Source of the DNA: Arthrobacter sp. Hiyo8
Lineage (GTDB): Bacteria > Actinomycetota > Actinomycetes > Actinomycetales > Micrococcaceae
Length of the DNA stretch: 64,000 bases
Assembly (NCBI GenBank): GCA_001549895.1
Contig: AP014719.1
Span: forward strand, 3,968,001 to 4,032,000
Reading direction: 5' to 3'
This document shows positions 30,504 through 40,794 of this stretch, piece after piece. A program made the position numbers and the translations under genes. A model generated the notes under the pieces. It was not told the DNA's origin. It worked only from the letters and a program-made list of their open reading frames with translations, and made no database searches. The first letter of the stretch is position 1. Each line of letters begins with the position of its first letter.

Positions 30504-31353
30504 AGGTCCGCGCCGTCATCGCTCTCAAGGCCGAACACCGCCTGGAATTGCTCCTGGACATCGCGGGCATTGCCCGCTCGACGTTCTTCTATCACCAGGC
30601 CCGGCTCCAGGCCCCCGATCCGCAAGAGGCTCTCAAGCGCGCGGTCACGGAGATCTTTAAGAAGAACCATGGCAGGTACGGGCACCGACGGGTCCACATC
30701 GAGCTGGCCAAGCAAGGCTGGAGGACCGCGAAGAAGACCGTGCTGAAGCTGATGCGGACGCTCGGGCTGGTCTGCAAGGTCCGGCGGAAGAAGCGCTACA
30801 ACTCCTATCGAGGCGAACAAGGCGCCGTCGCTCCGAACGTGCTCAACCGGGATTTCGAAGCCACCGCCCGAACCAGAAGTGGGTGACGGACGTGACCGAA
30901 TTCAGCGTCGGCGACCGCAAACTCTACCTCTCACCTGTCATGGACCTCTTCGACCGGCAGATCATCTCGTACACCCTCGGCATCTCGCCGAACCTGGAGC
31001 TCACCAACACGTCGCTGAGTAAGGCGTTAACGACCCTCAAGGACGGTGAGAAACCGCTGGTGCATTCCGACCAGGGATTCCAGTACCAGCATCACTCCTG
31101 GCGGAATCTCCTCAGCGCTGCCGGAGCGGCCCAATCAATGTCACGCAAGGCCAACTGCTACGACAATGCCGTGATGGAAAACTTCTTCGGCCATCTCAAA
31201 GAAGAACTCTTCCACCGTGTCCGGTTCATCAGCACCCAGGCACTGACAGCGGCACTTCACGAGTACATCAGCTGGTACAACACCGAACGGATCTCGACAA
31301 AGCTTGAGGGCCTGAGTCCGGTGCAATACCGTGCCCAGGCCCTCGCGGCTTAG
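30503..31353 (+). CDS. IS150-like transposase OrfB (DDE integrase)
   Basis: About 283 residues counted from the first orfB-frame codon. It breaks once near 30863 (CCC for CCCC). The rve core has catalytic Asp in WVTDVTEF, Asp in LVHSDQGFQY and Glu in NAVMENFFGHLKEE; GRYGHRRVHIEL precedes it. It cuts and joins the IS ends. A true start codon is not needed if it is made as a -1 fusion with OrfA. Confidence 0.87.
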
Positions 31354-31412
31354 GATCTCACTTAGCCAGTCCAACTTTCGGGGACCAGTTCAAGCTGGCT
31401 CCGGCTTTTTTG

Positions 31413-31553
31413 CTACTTCTTCCGCATCCTCAAATGGGCCACCGGATCCACTGCGGCGTCGGATTCGTGCTTGGCACGCTTCACTGCCCGTTTCTCCTTG
31501 ATGGACTTGATGCTCTTCTTCGTCTCGTGCTGGTGAGGCGCTTTGTCAGGCAT
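31413..31553 (-). CDS. Small basic protein, conserved in actinobacteria
   Basis: 46 residues (MPDKAPHQHETKKSIKSIKE onward), very rich in Lys and Arg, with AGGGAGC 4-10 bases before the ATG. Similar small proteins with KKS-x-KSIKEKRA are common in Arthrobacter-like genomes, which is memory rather than a search. Function unknown. Its stop lies just inside the right arm of the IS-split terminator. Confidence 0.6.
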   Translation of the reverse strand: MPDKAPHQHETKKSIKSIKEKRAVKRAKHESDAAVDPVAHLRMRKK

Positions 31554-31667
31554 GTCATGCTCCCTAACTACGGATCTTCCCTGCAGATCCTGCAAAGAGG
31601 GTCCTGAAAGGCCCTCTCCTTGTAAGCTACGCCTGTTTCACCCGAAATCAACCGACAGCCGGACGGC

Positions 31668-32048
31668 CTAGTGGCCAGCCTTCGGAGCCGGGACGTCCAC
31701 GACGCCCACGAACCGGGAGCCGATTCCTTCGTACTCGCTGCGGACTTCGCCGGGCAGGATTCCGGGAACCTCGCTGTTCCGGTGGTGGCCACAGAAGACG
31801 TAGGTGAACTCCGGCCACCATTTCTTGGGACGCGCGGCCTCTGTGTAGCCGCACACGACGCAGCTCAAGTGGACCCAGACAGGGCGCTTGCCGGTGCGGT
31901 TGGCGCGGGATTGGACGAGCCACTGGGGCGGATTGTCTTGCAGTTCGTTCAGTTCGGCTTGTGAAAGCCTGGAGGGGATGCCGTGGCGTTGGGCCATTTC
32001 CATCGAAATATCAAGGGCCAGTGCGGCGTCACGTCTGCTAATCACCAT
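31668..32048 (-). CDS. Hypothetical protein with zinc-ribbon-like cysteines
   Basis: 126 residues, intact. An N-terminal helix-rich half (LSQAELNELQDNPPQWL) resembles small actinobacterial proteins of the DUF5997 kind; the C-terminal half has CVVCGY and CGHH about 26 residues apart, which could hold a metal. No catalytic motif. It is divergent from the MFS exporter, with about 80 bases between the two starts. Confidence 0.6.
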   Translation of the reverse strand: MVISRRDAALALDISMEMAQRHGIPSRLSQAELNELQDNPPQWLVQSRANRTGKRPVWVHLSCVVCGYTEAARPKKWWPEFTYVFCGHHRNSEVPGILPGEVRSEYEGIGSRFVGVVDVPAPKAGH

Positions 32049-32128
32049 TCAACGATACGGGACTTTCGCCGAGGCACGATCGTGCTGGGATCCGGACGGG
32101 AGCTGACAAGCAGGCGTAGGCTGTGCTC

Positions 32129-33574
32129 ATGACCGACGCAGCGGCCCTGCTGCCAAGCACCCCGCTTCAAAAGCGGGTCCTTGTTGTGGCTATTGTGGCT
32201 TCCTTCATTGCCATTTTGGATGGCTTCGTGGTGAACCTCGCGCTCCCGGCGATTGGCCGCGAGCTGGGTGGTGGGCTTGTCATCCAGCAATGGGTGGTGG
32301 ATGCCTACTTGTTGACCTTGGGCGCGCTGATCCTGGTCGCGGGATCCCTGTCCGACCACTTCGGCCGTGCACGCATCCTGGAATGGGGACTCGCCGGTTT
32401 CACCCTCACCTCCGTCACCTGCGGCCTCGCCTGGAACGGCGAGGTGCTGGTGGTATCGCGCGCCCTCCAGGGGATCGCCGGTGCCCTGCTTGTCCCGAGT
32501 TCGCTTGCCATGATCGTCACGTTCTTTTCCGGTCCCGCGCAGTCCAAGGCAATCGGCCAATGGTCCGGTTGGACCAGCGCGGCCGCCATCGTCGCGCCGC
32601 TGATCGGCGGCGCATCGGTCGATCTGCTGTCCTGGCGCGTCATCTTCTTCATCAATGTGATTCCGGCCGTCGCCGTCTGGCCGATCCTCGCCGGGCTGCG
32701 GAAGTCCGATGCCGCCACGGACACGAGCAAGAAGATCGACTACCTCGGCGCGTTCCTTGCCATGGTGGGACTCGGTGGCCCTGTCTACGCCTTCATCGAA
32801 CAAGGGCGCATGGGCTGGGGCAACATGGTGGTCTGGATGCCGCTCGCCCTCGGAGCCGTCGGCCTGGTCCTCTTCCTGGTCCACGAGGCCAGGACCCCTG
32901 AACCGATGCTGCCCCTGAGGCTCTTCGGCATCCGAAATTTCGGCTGGGGAAACATTGCCACGCTCGCCATTTACGGCGCCCTGTCATTGGGCTTCTTCGC
33001 CGTGGGCATCTACTTGCAGCAGGTGGGAGGGATGAAGGCCACCACGGCGGGCATCGCGTTGCTCCCCGCGACGGTCCTCCTGATGCTCACGGCCTCATTC
33101 TTCGGCGGGCTGGCCGGCAAATACGGTCCGCGGTGGTTCATGACGGCCGGACCATTCATTTGCGGAATCGGTTTCCTCATGACCTTGGCCGTCCAGGAGC
33201 CCTTGAACTACTGGACGCAAGTGCTGCCCGGGCAGATCGTCTTCGGGATCGGCCTGAGCACCTTGGTGGCGCCCCTCACCGCGGCCATCCTCGGCGCGGT
33301 ACCCACGGAAGAGGCAGGGATCGGTTCCGCAGTGAACAACGCTGTTGCCCGTATCGCAGGCCTGATCTGCATCGCGTTTGCCGGGCTCATCATCGGCCCG
33401 GTCTTCAGCCGCCAAGGCCTCATGAACGCCGTCGTGGTCACGGCCGTGCTGTTCTTCCTCGGGGCGGTGGCATCCGCCGTCGGGATCCGGAACCCGGTGC
33501 TGGGCGCTGCTGTAGTGGACTCTCCCGAAGGTCAAGCGCCCGACGACGGCGGGACGGCTGCCCAGCGCGCCTGA
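32129..33574 (+). CDS. MFS exporter, DHA2 (EmrB/QacA) type
   Basis: 481 residues, intact, with about 14 membrane helices. Motif A (GSLSDHFGRARIL) and motif C near LLVPSSLAMI fit drug:proton antiporters of the DHA2 family. The substrate is unknown. ATG 32129 (MTDAAALL) is preferred over the GTG two codons upstream. The gene ends 27 bases before the convergent MntR-like gene. Confidence 0.85.
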   Translation: MTDAAALLPSTPLQKRVLVVAIVASFIAILDGFVVNLALPAIGRELGGGLVIQQWVVDAYLLTLGALILVAGSLSDHFGRARILEWGLAGFTLTSVTCGLAWNGEVLVVSRALQGIAGALLVPSSLAMIVTFFSGPAQSKAIGQWSGWTSAAAIVAPLIGGASVDLLSWRVIFFINVIPAVAVWPILAGLRKSDAATDTSKKIDYLGAFLAMVGLGGPVYAFIEQGRMGWGNMVVWMPLALGAVGLVLFLVHEARTPEPMLPLRLFGIRNFGWGNIATLAIYGALSLGFFAVGIYLQQVGGMKATTAGIALLPATVLLMLTASFFGGLAGKYGPRWFMTAGPFICGIGFLMTLAVQEPLNYWTQVLPGQIVFGIGLSTLVAPLTAAILGAVPTEEAGIGSAVNNAVARIAGLICIAFAGLIIGPVFSRQGLMNAVVVTAVLFFLGAVASAVGIRNPVLGAAVVDSPEGQAPDDGGTAAQRA

Positions 33575-33600
33575 ACAGCGCCTTCCACAACAGGGCTTCG

Positions 33601-34349
33601 TTAGTGTTCCGCGAGGACGCAGCCGTCGTGTTCGACGTCGGTGGCCACCCAGAGCGCCGAGGCGACCTCATCCGCGAGATCATAGTCGCGGCTGCCCGGA
33701 CCCTTTCCGATCCGGACCACCAGGGCCCACCGAACGGCTTGCGGCCAATCACCTGGATGGTGGCGTCGAGGTCGATTTCCTCTGCGGACAAGTACCGCAG
33801 CAACTCCGGGTTTTCGTCGCTGATCCGCGTGATCTTGCCGGAATGGCCGTCGTCGAGCTCGATCATGCGGTGCGCATGCGGCAGGCTCACCGAACCGTCC
33901 GCGGCAGGGATGGGGTCCCCATGGGGATCGCGTCCGGGGTTGCCCAGCTTGGTGGCCATGCGATCGATGAAGGTGTCCGAAACGGCGTGTTCGAGCATCT
34001 CGGCCTCGTCATGGACTTCGTCCCAGCTGTAGCCCAACTCCCTCACCAGGTATGTCTCGATCAGGCGGTGGCGGCGGACCATGCCCAGGGCAAGCTGCAT
34101 TCCCCGGGGGGTCAAGGAAATGGCGCTGTAGGGCTGGTGGTCCACCAGCCCTTGGTCCTTGAGCTTGCGGACCATCTCCGAGACGGAGGAATTGGCGACG
34201 CCGAGCCGTTGCGCGAGCTGTGAGGACGTGATGGGTTTGGGTTTGTCCTGCCACTCCGTAAAGGAGTAGATGACCTTGACGTAGTCCTCGATCGAGGAGG
34301 AGGGCGCACTGGTCTTCACGGTTCCAAGCCTATCGTGAACCGGCCGCAT
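33601..34349 (-). CDS. MntR/SirR-type DtxR-family metalloregulator
   Basis: About 249 residues, frame broken once near 33730 (GGGCCC one C short). An N-terminal winged HTH (ITSSQLAQRLGVANSSVSEMVRKL) is followed by a dimerisation and metal-binding domain (HDEAEMLEHAVSD) and an SH3-like C-terminal domain. Where iron-sensing DtxR/IdeR has Cys in HDEACRWEH, this protein has Glu, which suggests manganese sensing. It likely represses Mn uptake. The ATG at 34349 overlaps the TGA of the methyltransferase; a GTG at 34319 is an alternative. Confidence 0.82.
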
Positions 34350-35124
34350 CAGACTTTCCGCGCCCGCCAGCTCTGCGTGAGATAGGGCAAGGGGATGACC
34401 TCGCCCTCGGCATGGCCCAGATGCTCGAAAAGGTACCACTCGAGATTGCCCGTCACCTTGGCCCGGGTGGTCTCATTCGCCCTCAGGTAGTAACTGCGCG
34501 ACTTCACGAGTTCGAGGATGTCCGCCGGAGTCACGGGATCCTCCCAACGCGTCACATGGCTTTCGAGGCCGGCGAACTCCCGGCCCACCACAGGCCGGAA
34601 GTCCGGTTTGTGGACATCGCCGGCATGCATGATGCGAGACAAACGATGGACCCAGGGCACCGACGTGTCCAGCTGGTTCCAGATCAAGCCGATCACACCC
34701 TGGGGCCGAAGGATCCGGGCGATCTCGGTGCTGGCGGCGAGGGGATCGCACCAGTGCCATGCCTGGGCAACGCTGACGACGTCGAATGCTGAGTCCGCCA
34801 GTCCAGTTGCCTCGGCACTGCCCTCCAGAGCGATCACTTGTGGATACGTTTTGCGCAGTTGCGTGAGCATGTCCGTGGAGGGGTCCACTGCGGACACCGC
34901 CAGCGCGCGCTCGACGAGGAGCGATGTGAACTTTCCGGTGCCGGCGCCGATGTCTGCCGCGTCCCGCACGCCTTCCGGCAGCAGCCAGTCAGCTGAATCC
35001 GCGGGGTATCCGGGCCGGACTCGGTCATAGTGCTCTCCGCCGTCCTGGAAACTCTGACCGAGTTCAAGGCGCCGTTCCTCATAGAGCTTGGGCCGGCTGA
35101 CGTGCCTTTGGGTCGCGGGGCCAC
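34349..35124 (-). CDS. Class I SAM-dependent methyltransferase
   Basis: About 258 residues. GTG 35124 has AAGGAG 7 bases upstream but reaches the methyltransferase frame only if one C is missing near 35097. The SAM-binding Rossmann signature is ADIGAGTGKFT, followed by AVDPSTDML and FDVVSVAQAWHWCD, typical of type-11 methyltransferases. The substrate is unknown. It follows the aminotransferase by 50 bases and precedes mntR, so it may be read from the SAM-IV leader. Confidence 0.75.
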
Positions 35125-35174
35125 GCGGGAACTCCTTCGTAGGACAGGAAAAATACCCTACGAATCTACCGCAA

Positions 35175-36586
35175 TCAGTCGATGCTGCAGGGAGCTGCGC
35201 CCGCGGTCCCCGGAGTGTTGGGAGCCCATTCCGGGTAGCTGCGGTGATCGTTCGCGGGCACCCACCGGCCGGCGTCCACCACGTAGTCCCAACCGAGGCC
35301 ATTGCTCTTGAGCGCCTGGATGCCCGCGATGAGCCGAGTGGCGTCTTCCAAACGCGACCCTACGCCGAAACTGGCCCGGAGGGATCCGGAGGGAAGACCG
35401 AGGCGCTTGAGCAGCGGGTGGGCGCAAAAGCGCCCGTCGCGCAGGCCAATGCCGTGCTCGGCCGCAAGATAGGCCGCCACAAGTCCGGCGTCGTAGCCCT
35501 GGAGCGAGAAGTTCACGACGCCGATGGTGTCCTCGGGATCCGTGTCGCTGAAGATCTGGTGCACGGTCACGCCGTCGATTTCCTTGAGGCCTTCGACCAG
35601 GTGTGAGCGGATGGCGGCCTCGTGGGCGTGCCATTCGTCGTGGTCGAGGCTGGCGATGACTTGTGTGGCCCGGGCGAGGGTGGCCGCACCGAGAACGTTC
35701 GGCGAGCCGCCTTCGTGCCTGGCCGGTCCAGTGGCCCAGCTGACGGAATCGAGGCGCGCCTCCCGGACGGCGCCGCCTCCTGCCAGATGCGGCGTGCCGG
35801 CGTCGAGCCAGTCGGGACGACCCACCAGGACACCCGCGCCGAACGGTGCATAAAGCTTGTGCCCCGAGAAAACCAAGTAGTCGACATCCGCGGCGGCGAT
35901 GTTGATGCGGCGATGCGGGGCAAGTTGCGCCGCGTCCACCACAATCCGCGCCCCGAATTCGTGGGCCAAGGCAGCTAGTTCCTTGATGGGCAGGATTTCG
36001 CCGGTCACATTCGACGCGCCGGTGACAGCCAGGAGGCTGACGCCACCATGGGAGAGGGCTGTGCGGACATTGGCTACGGTCTCCGACAAGGTTTCCGCGG
36101 CAACAATGCTTCGGTGGGGACGCCTTGCCACGGCAGCAGGTTTGCGTGGTGCTCGATGTCCAGGTAAAGGACTTCGTCGGTGTGCTTGCCGTCTGTGACC
36201 GGCAAGCAGCCGGCCAGGAGATTGAGGGAATCGGTGGTGTTGCGCGTGAAAATGACGGAATCGTCCGGCCGTCCGCCAACAAAGTCACGGACGATGTTGC
36301 GGGCGTTTTCGTAGACGGAGGTGCTGATTTGGGAGGCGTAGCCTGCGCCGCGGTGCACACTCGCGTAGTACGGCAGGATCTCGTTGAGGTACGCGGAAAC
36401 AACCGTCAGGGCAGGTGCGGACGCGCCGTAGTCAAGGTTGGCGTAGCGGATGTGGCCGCCCTGGATCAGGGGTGCCTGCAACTCCGCGCCGGTGACCGCG
36501 GCCAGCGGGCGGGATGCCCGAGGCAGCTGCTGTGCGGTTTCGTGGTGCTGCGAAAGAGCCGTAGAAGTAATTGTGGCTGTGCTCAT
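35175..36586 (-). CDS. Class V PLP aminotransferase, cysteine desulfurase-like
   Basis: About 470 residues, one frameshift near 36118 (CCCC for five C; joins NLLPWQGVP to HRSIVAA). PLP Lys lies in VFSGHKLYAPFGAG; an HHAN motif and a Cys in DGRFCAHPLL, near the end, are also desulfurase-like features. Proteins of this family remove sulfur from cysteine or act as selenocysteine lyase/aminotransferases. A SAM-IV riboswitch precedes the gene, so it belongs to sulfur-amino-acid metabolism. The start ATG is at 36586 after GTGAGGTCCC. Confidence 0.85.
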
Positions 36587-36603
36587 GGGACCTCACTCAA
36601 GAG

Positions 36604-36626
36604 GGACCCCTGCGTGCAGGGGGTCC
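36604..36626 (-). promoter_or_regulatory. Hairpin overlapping the SAM-IV 3' end
   Basis: Arms at 36604-36613 and 36616-36626 (one-base bulge) pair the 3' strand of the aptamer, including GGACC, with the region just before the ribosome site. It may act as a translation-control stem competing with the aptamer pseudoknot. Confidence 0.5.
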
Positions 36627-36732
36627 GCGCTTGCCGCATCCGTTCCGGACCGGCCGGGTCGTCACCCGGGCACCCGCCGCGATGGAGGGTTGCCGGCCAG
36701 CAAACCGGGGTTTCGCGCTGGCACTCGTGACC
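36621..36732 (-). promoter_or_regulatory. SAM-IV riboswitch
   Basis: On the minus strand the leader reads GGTCACGAGTGCCAGCG, then AACCCCGGTTTGCTGGCCGG, CAACCCTCC, GTGCCCGGGTGACGACC and, at the 3' end, GCGGCAAGCGCGGACC. These match the SAM-IV core of Actinomycetales (a variant of SAM-I with an extra pseudoknot). It binds S-adenosylmethionine, and sits about 35 bases upstream of the aminotransferase start. Confidence 0.88.
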
Positions 36733-36837
36733 TGTAAAGAGAGTAGGACACCGGCAAGGCCGGTTCCAATGTGACCGCGATTGTTAAGCGGATTGTTACA
36801 CCGCCCGAAAAATGTGCCTTCAGTCGAAGAAAAAGCA

Positions 36838-36865
36838 GCGGACGTCCCCAAAAGGGGGCGTCCGC
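36838..36865 (-). terminator. Terminator after hisN
   Basis: Arms 36838-36849 and 36854-36865 around AAAA, with one G-T wobble. On the minus strand the stem is followed by GCTTTTTC. It ends the aroA-rsgA-hisN unit. Confidence 0.75.
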
Positions 36866-36890
36866 CGTCGTTTATTCAGTGAACAGGGGG

Positions 36891-37702
36891 CTACAGAAGG
36901 TCGTCGAGTTCGGGGTTGAGCCTCTTGAGGACCTCGGAATGGAGGATCGAGTTCGTGGCGACGGCGTTTCCGCCGAAGGGCCGTCCGCGCCATCCAGGGA
37001 TGTGAAGCGTCCGCCGGCCTCGGTGACGATCGGCACCAAGGCGGCCATGTCGTAGACCTGGAGTTCCGGTTCGGCGGCGATGTCCACGGCGCCCTCGGCA
37101 ACGAGGCAGTAGGACCAGAAATCGCCGTACGCACGGCTGCGCCAGACATCGTTCTCGAGGCCCAGGAAGTTGTCCAGCTTCCCGTGCTGCTTCCACTCGG
37201 AAAGCTCGGAGTAGGAAAGCGAGGCGTCTTCGAGCCGGGACACGTTGGAAACTTTCAACCGGGTGGCGGCGGCCAGCGACCGGCCCATGTAGGCGCCGGA
37301 GCCCTTGGCCGCCCACCAACGCTTGCCGAGCGCCGGAGCGCTCACGAGCCCCACTACTACTTCGCCCTCGTCCACGAGGGCGATGAGCGTAGCCCAGACG
37401 GGTACGCCGCGCACGAAGTTCTTGGTCCCATCGATGGGATCGATGATCCAACGCCTCGAGCCGTGGCCCGTGCTGCCGAATTCTTCGCCGAGGACGGCGT
37501 CGCGGGGCCGGGAGCGGGAGAGCTGCCCGCGGATTGCTTCCTCGGCGGCTTTGTCGGCATCGGTGACTGGGCTCAGGTCGGGTTTGGTCTCCACCTGGAG
37601 GTCCAGCGCCTTGAACCGCTCCATTGTCAGGGAATCGACGGAATCGGCCAGCACATGGGCCAGCCGCAGGTCGTCGTTGTAGCTCGAATCGGGTTGGGTC
37701 AT
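36891..37702 (-). CDS. hisN: Histidinol-phosphatase / inositol monophosphatase-like
   Basis: About 270 residues, one frameshift near 36982 (CCC for CCCC), which joins the body to FGGNAVATN and the end LKRLNPELDDLL. The IMPase metal site is seen: GEE (LGEEFGSTG), DPIDGT (IIDPIDGTKNF) and the late QVYDMAA. In actinobacteria this type supplies histidinol-phosphate phosphatase. It could instead act on another sugar phosphate. It follows rsgA by about 60 bases. Confidence 0.82.
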
Positions 37703-37761
37703 GGTTCCAAACTACCGTCTATTCGCCGGTGAGCCGGGGAGGTAGGACGGCATGCGCTGAG

Positions 37762-38876
37762 TTAGTTGACCGTACCCAGTTCCTTGGCCTCTTGGGCTTC
37801 CATACGCGGGTCCGCACCAAGGAGCCTGCGGAGCGATGCGAGGCGGGCGGGCCGGCCTCGCCCGCGTGGCCTTCGGCGACCCAGGAATCCAGCCCGCATC
37901 GAACGGCGGAGGCATCGTGCTTGCAACCACGCTCGCACCTTTCCGTCCCCGGCTCCAGGTCCGGGAAGGCGTGCAGGATGCGGTCCGGGTTCACGTGGGC
38001 GAGGCCGAAAGAACGGATGCCGGGCGTATCGATGATCCAGCTTCCGCCAGGGGAGTCGCTGAGCTTCAGTGCGAGGGCAGAGGACGAGGTATGGCGTCCG
38101 CGCCCCGTCACGGCGTTGACCCCGCCTGTGGCTCGCTCGGCCCCGGTGAGGGCGTTCACCATAGTGGACTTCCCGACGCCGGAATGGCCCAGAAGCACGG
38201 TGACCTTGCCGTCGAGGTAGTCCCGCAACTGGCCGACGGCGTCGCTGTCGAGGCGGGCGGACAGGCCGTCGTCGGAGCGGGCGTCGATTCCGGAGGCGCC
38301 TGCGTCGGCCGTCCGGCTGATGATGATCGGGAAACCGAGGCTCACATAGTTGGCGAGTAGTTCCGTCGGATCTTTGACATCTGCTTTGGTGACGAGCAGC
38401 AGCGGCTCGATTCCGGCGTCGTACGCTGCCACCAAGGCGCGGTCGATGAATCCGGTGCGTGGTTCCGGATTGGCTGCCGCAACCACCACCACGAGCTGGT
38501 CGGCGTTGGCGACGACGGCCCGCTCGATCGGATCCGTGTCATCGGCACTTCGCCGCAGGAGGGTCTTTCGCTCCTCGACGCGCACGAGGCGGGCGAGGGT
38601 GTCCGGTGCTCCGGACACATCGCCGACGAGCGCCACGAAGTCTCCGGGAACCACAGGGGAGCGACGGAGCTCCCGGGCGCGGGCCGCGATGACGATGCGC
38701 TCGTTGTCCGAGCTTTCGCCCACGATCGCGGTGTAGCGCCCGCGGTCGACTGTGATGATACGCCCGATCACGGCGTCGTCGTGGCTGGGGCGGTCCTTCG
38801 TACGGGGTCGTGTGCCCTTCTTGTTGGGGCGGATCCGGACATCGGACTCATCCCAGGAGCGTGCGTCGCGAGCCAT
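37762..38876 (-). CDS. rsgA: Ribosome small subunit-dependent GTPase RsgA
   Basis: About 371 residues; one frameshift near 37855 (GGCCC one C short). Order: OB-fold (about 35-100), circularly permuted GTPase with G4 TKAD near 175, G1 GHSGVGKST near 245, G3 DTPG near 290, and a C-terminal zinc motif CERGCKHDASAVRC. RsgA assists 30S maturation. The gene starts two bases downstream of the aroA stop. Confidence 0.93.
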
Positions 38877-38878
38877 CG

Positions 38879-40272
38879 TCAGTTGCTTGTCTCCATTGAA
38901 ACGGTGTCCGCGGCAGCTGCGCCGGCAGTGAGCATCGACGCCCAGATGTGCGGGAATTCCGGCATGGTCTTTGACGTCGTTGCGATGTCTTCAACCTGGA
39001 CACCCTCGACGGCGAGCCCAGGATGGCGCCCGCAGTAGCCATGCGGTGGTCGGCGTAGCTGTGCACGACGCCGGCGTGCAGCGCTGCGGGCCGGATCACC
39101 AGGCCGTCGCTGGTTTCCTCGGCGTCGCCGCCGAGCCGGTTGATCTCGGCGACCAGCGCGGCCAGCCTGTCCGTTTCGTGTCCCCGCAAATGCGCGATGC
39201 CGGTGAGCCGGGAAGGACCGGTTGCCAGGGCACACAATGCCGCTACGGTAGGAGCGAGTTCGCTGGTTTCGTCGAAGTCCGCTCCCAGGATTTCCGGTCC
39301 GCCGGTGACCGTCAGTGTGCCGTTGTCCAGCGTGACGGTTGCACCCATGGTGGCGAGGATGTCCCGCCAAAGGTCCCCGACTTGCGTGGTGTGGGCCGGC
39401 CAGTTGGGGATGCGGATGGTTCCCTTCGTGGCCAACGCCGCGGCGAGGAAGGGACCCGCGTTGGAAAGGTCCTGCTCGATCCTCTCGTCGAACGCCTGGA
39501 TGGTGCCGGGGGCGACCCGCCAATGGTTCGGCACGGAGTCATCCACCTGCACTCCGACGCCGCGCAGGACCGAGACGGTCATGTTGATGTGGTCGAGGCT
39601 CGGCACGGGCTTGCCGACATGCTCGAGGTGAAGGCCCTCATCGAACCGGGCGCCGACCAGCAACAGGGCGGAGACGAACTGCGACGAAGCGCTTGCGTCG
39701 ATCACCAAGTGGCCGCCGCGGACAGAGCCTGTGCCGGAAACCTTGAACGGGAGGGAGTTCGCTGTATGCCCGTCGAGGCCGCTGACTTCCACTCCGAGTG
39801 TCCGGAGGGCTTCGATGATGGTGCCCATGGGACGAAGCCGCGCGTGGGGGTCGCCGTCGAACACCGAAGCGCCGTTGCGGAGGGCCGCGAGCGGCGGCAC
39901 AAAGCGCATGACCGTGCCGGCCAGGCCACAGTCGATGTCGGTCTCCGACGCCGTGGCCGCGGGATCGATGGGGGTGACTTCAAGGTCCGGGCCGTAGTGT
40001 CCATCGCCGGGAACTTCGGTGATGGTGGCGCCAAGCTGGCGCAAGGCCTCGACCATCAAGGCGGAATCCCGCGAATGCAAGGGTGCCCGCAGCCTGCTTG
40101 GGCCGTTGGCCAAGGCCGCCAGGACCAGATAACGGTTGGTCAGCGACTTCGAGCCGGGAACCGTGACCGTGGCATCCACAGGGTGGCTGGCGAAGGGTGC
40201 CGGCCACAGGGGGAGTGCGGGCGCCGTAGCGCTTCCTGAATCGTCGGTCTGCGTGGCGGGGGATCCTGGCAT
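38879..40272 (-). CDS. aroA: 3-phosphoshikimate 1-carboxyvinyltransferase (EPSP synthase)
   Basis: About 465 residues; one frameshift near 39018 (GGG for GGGG). Condenses shikimate 3-phosphate with PEP in the shikimate pathway. The PEP/S3P-binding motifs PGSKSLTNRYL and the two-lobed repeats (LAGTVMRF, SSQFVSALLL, HRMATAGAILG) are clear. A Pro/Ala-rich N-terminal extension of about 30 residues precedes the fold. It leads the aroA-rsgA-hisN unit. Confidence 0.93.
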
Positions 40273-40278
40273 GCTTCC

Positions 40279-40794
40279 TTATGCTCCAACTGCGTTGTCT
40301 ACGGCCTTGCGGACGGCACGGTCTGTCTTCTTGAACTGCTTGCCCGTGGCCTTCTTGGCGTCCATGGCGAGGTGTTCGGCACGCCATGCGAGGCTTGGTT
40401 TGCCCGCGGTGTCGACGGCGGCGAGGAAAACGCCACCCGTCAGCGAAATGTTCTTGAGCAACTGGGCGCGGCGGGCGAGCCGGCCTTCCTTGGTGCTGAT
40501 GTCGGCAGAACGCCACTCGACAAAAGTGTTCAGGACCGAGATGCCGGCAAGCACGCTTGCCGAGAACCGGGAGCATTTGCCGAGTGCCAGCAAGGCGCCG
40601 GCGCCCACTTGCGCACCGCCGATGACCCTCGCCAGCGTCTTCTCGTCCGCCGGGAAAGGCAGTGACTCGGAAGCGCGGCGGAGCAGCGGAGAGAGCTGCT
40701 TGGCAGTGTCATCCGCGTTCTTGAGCTTGTCCAGCCCTGCGACGACAAAACTGGAAGCCAACATTGGCCTGGCGAGAAAACGGACGAGGGACAT
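40279..40794 (-). CDS. DoxX family membrane protein
   Basis: 171 residues, intact, four hydrophobic segments. An N-terminal FLARPMLASSFVVAGLDKLKN and the later GAQVGAGALLALGK are typical of DoxX/SURF4-like quinone or thiol-linked proteins. AGGAGG 6 bases before the ATG at 40794 sets the start (MSLVRFLARP). In mycobacteria DoxX works with SodA and SseA against oxidative stress. It reads towards aroA with a 6-base gap; sigR is divergent. Confidence 0.8.
   Translation of the reverse strand: MSLVRFLARPMLASSFVVAGLDKLKNADDTAKQLSPLLRRASESLPFPADEKTLARVIGGAQVGAGALLALGKCSRFSASVLAGISVLNTFVEWRSADISTKEGRLARRAQLLKNISLTGGVFLAAVDTAGKPSLAWRAEHLAMDAKKATGKQFKKTDRAVRKAVDNAVGA

Larger units (their letters stand above)
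29957..31392 (+). mobile_element. IS3-family insertion sequence (IS150-like), 1436 bp
   Basis: Terminal inverted repeats of 25 bases at 29957-29981 and 31368-31392 differ at one position, begin TGAACTG and end CAGTTCA. The flanks carry a 3-base duplication AGC (29954-29956 and 31393-31395). Two overlapping frames, orfA and orfB, encode a helix-turn-helix protein and a DDE transposase. Both frames are broken by one-base gaps, which also affect housekeeping genes, so activity cannot be judged. Confidence 0.93.

Noticed and set aside
30016..31353. The IS as a decayed, inactive copy
   Set aside because: Its frame breaks are of the same one-base C/G kind as in essential genes, and its ends and target repeat are intact.
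38971..40239. A 422-codon open frame antisense to aroA
   Set aside because: Low-complexity Arg/Gly-rich translation typical of shadow frames; aroA is certain.
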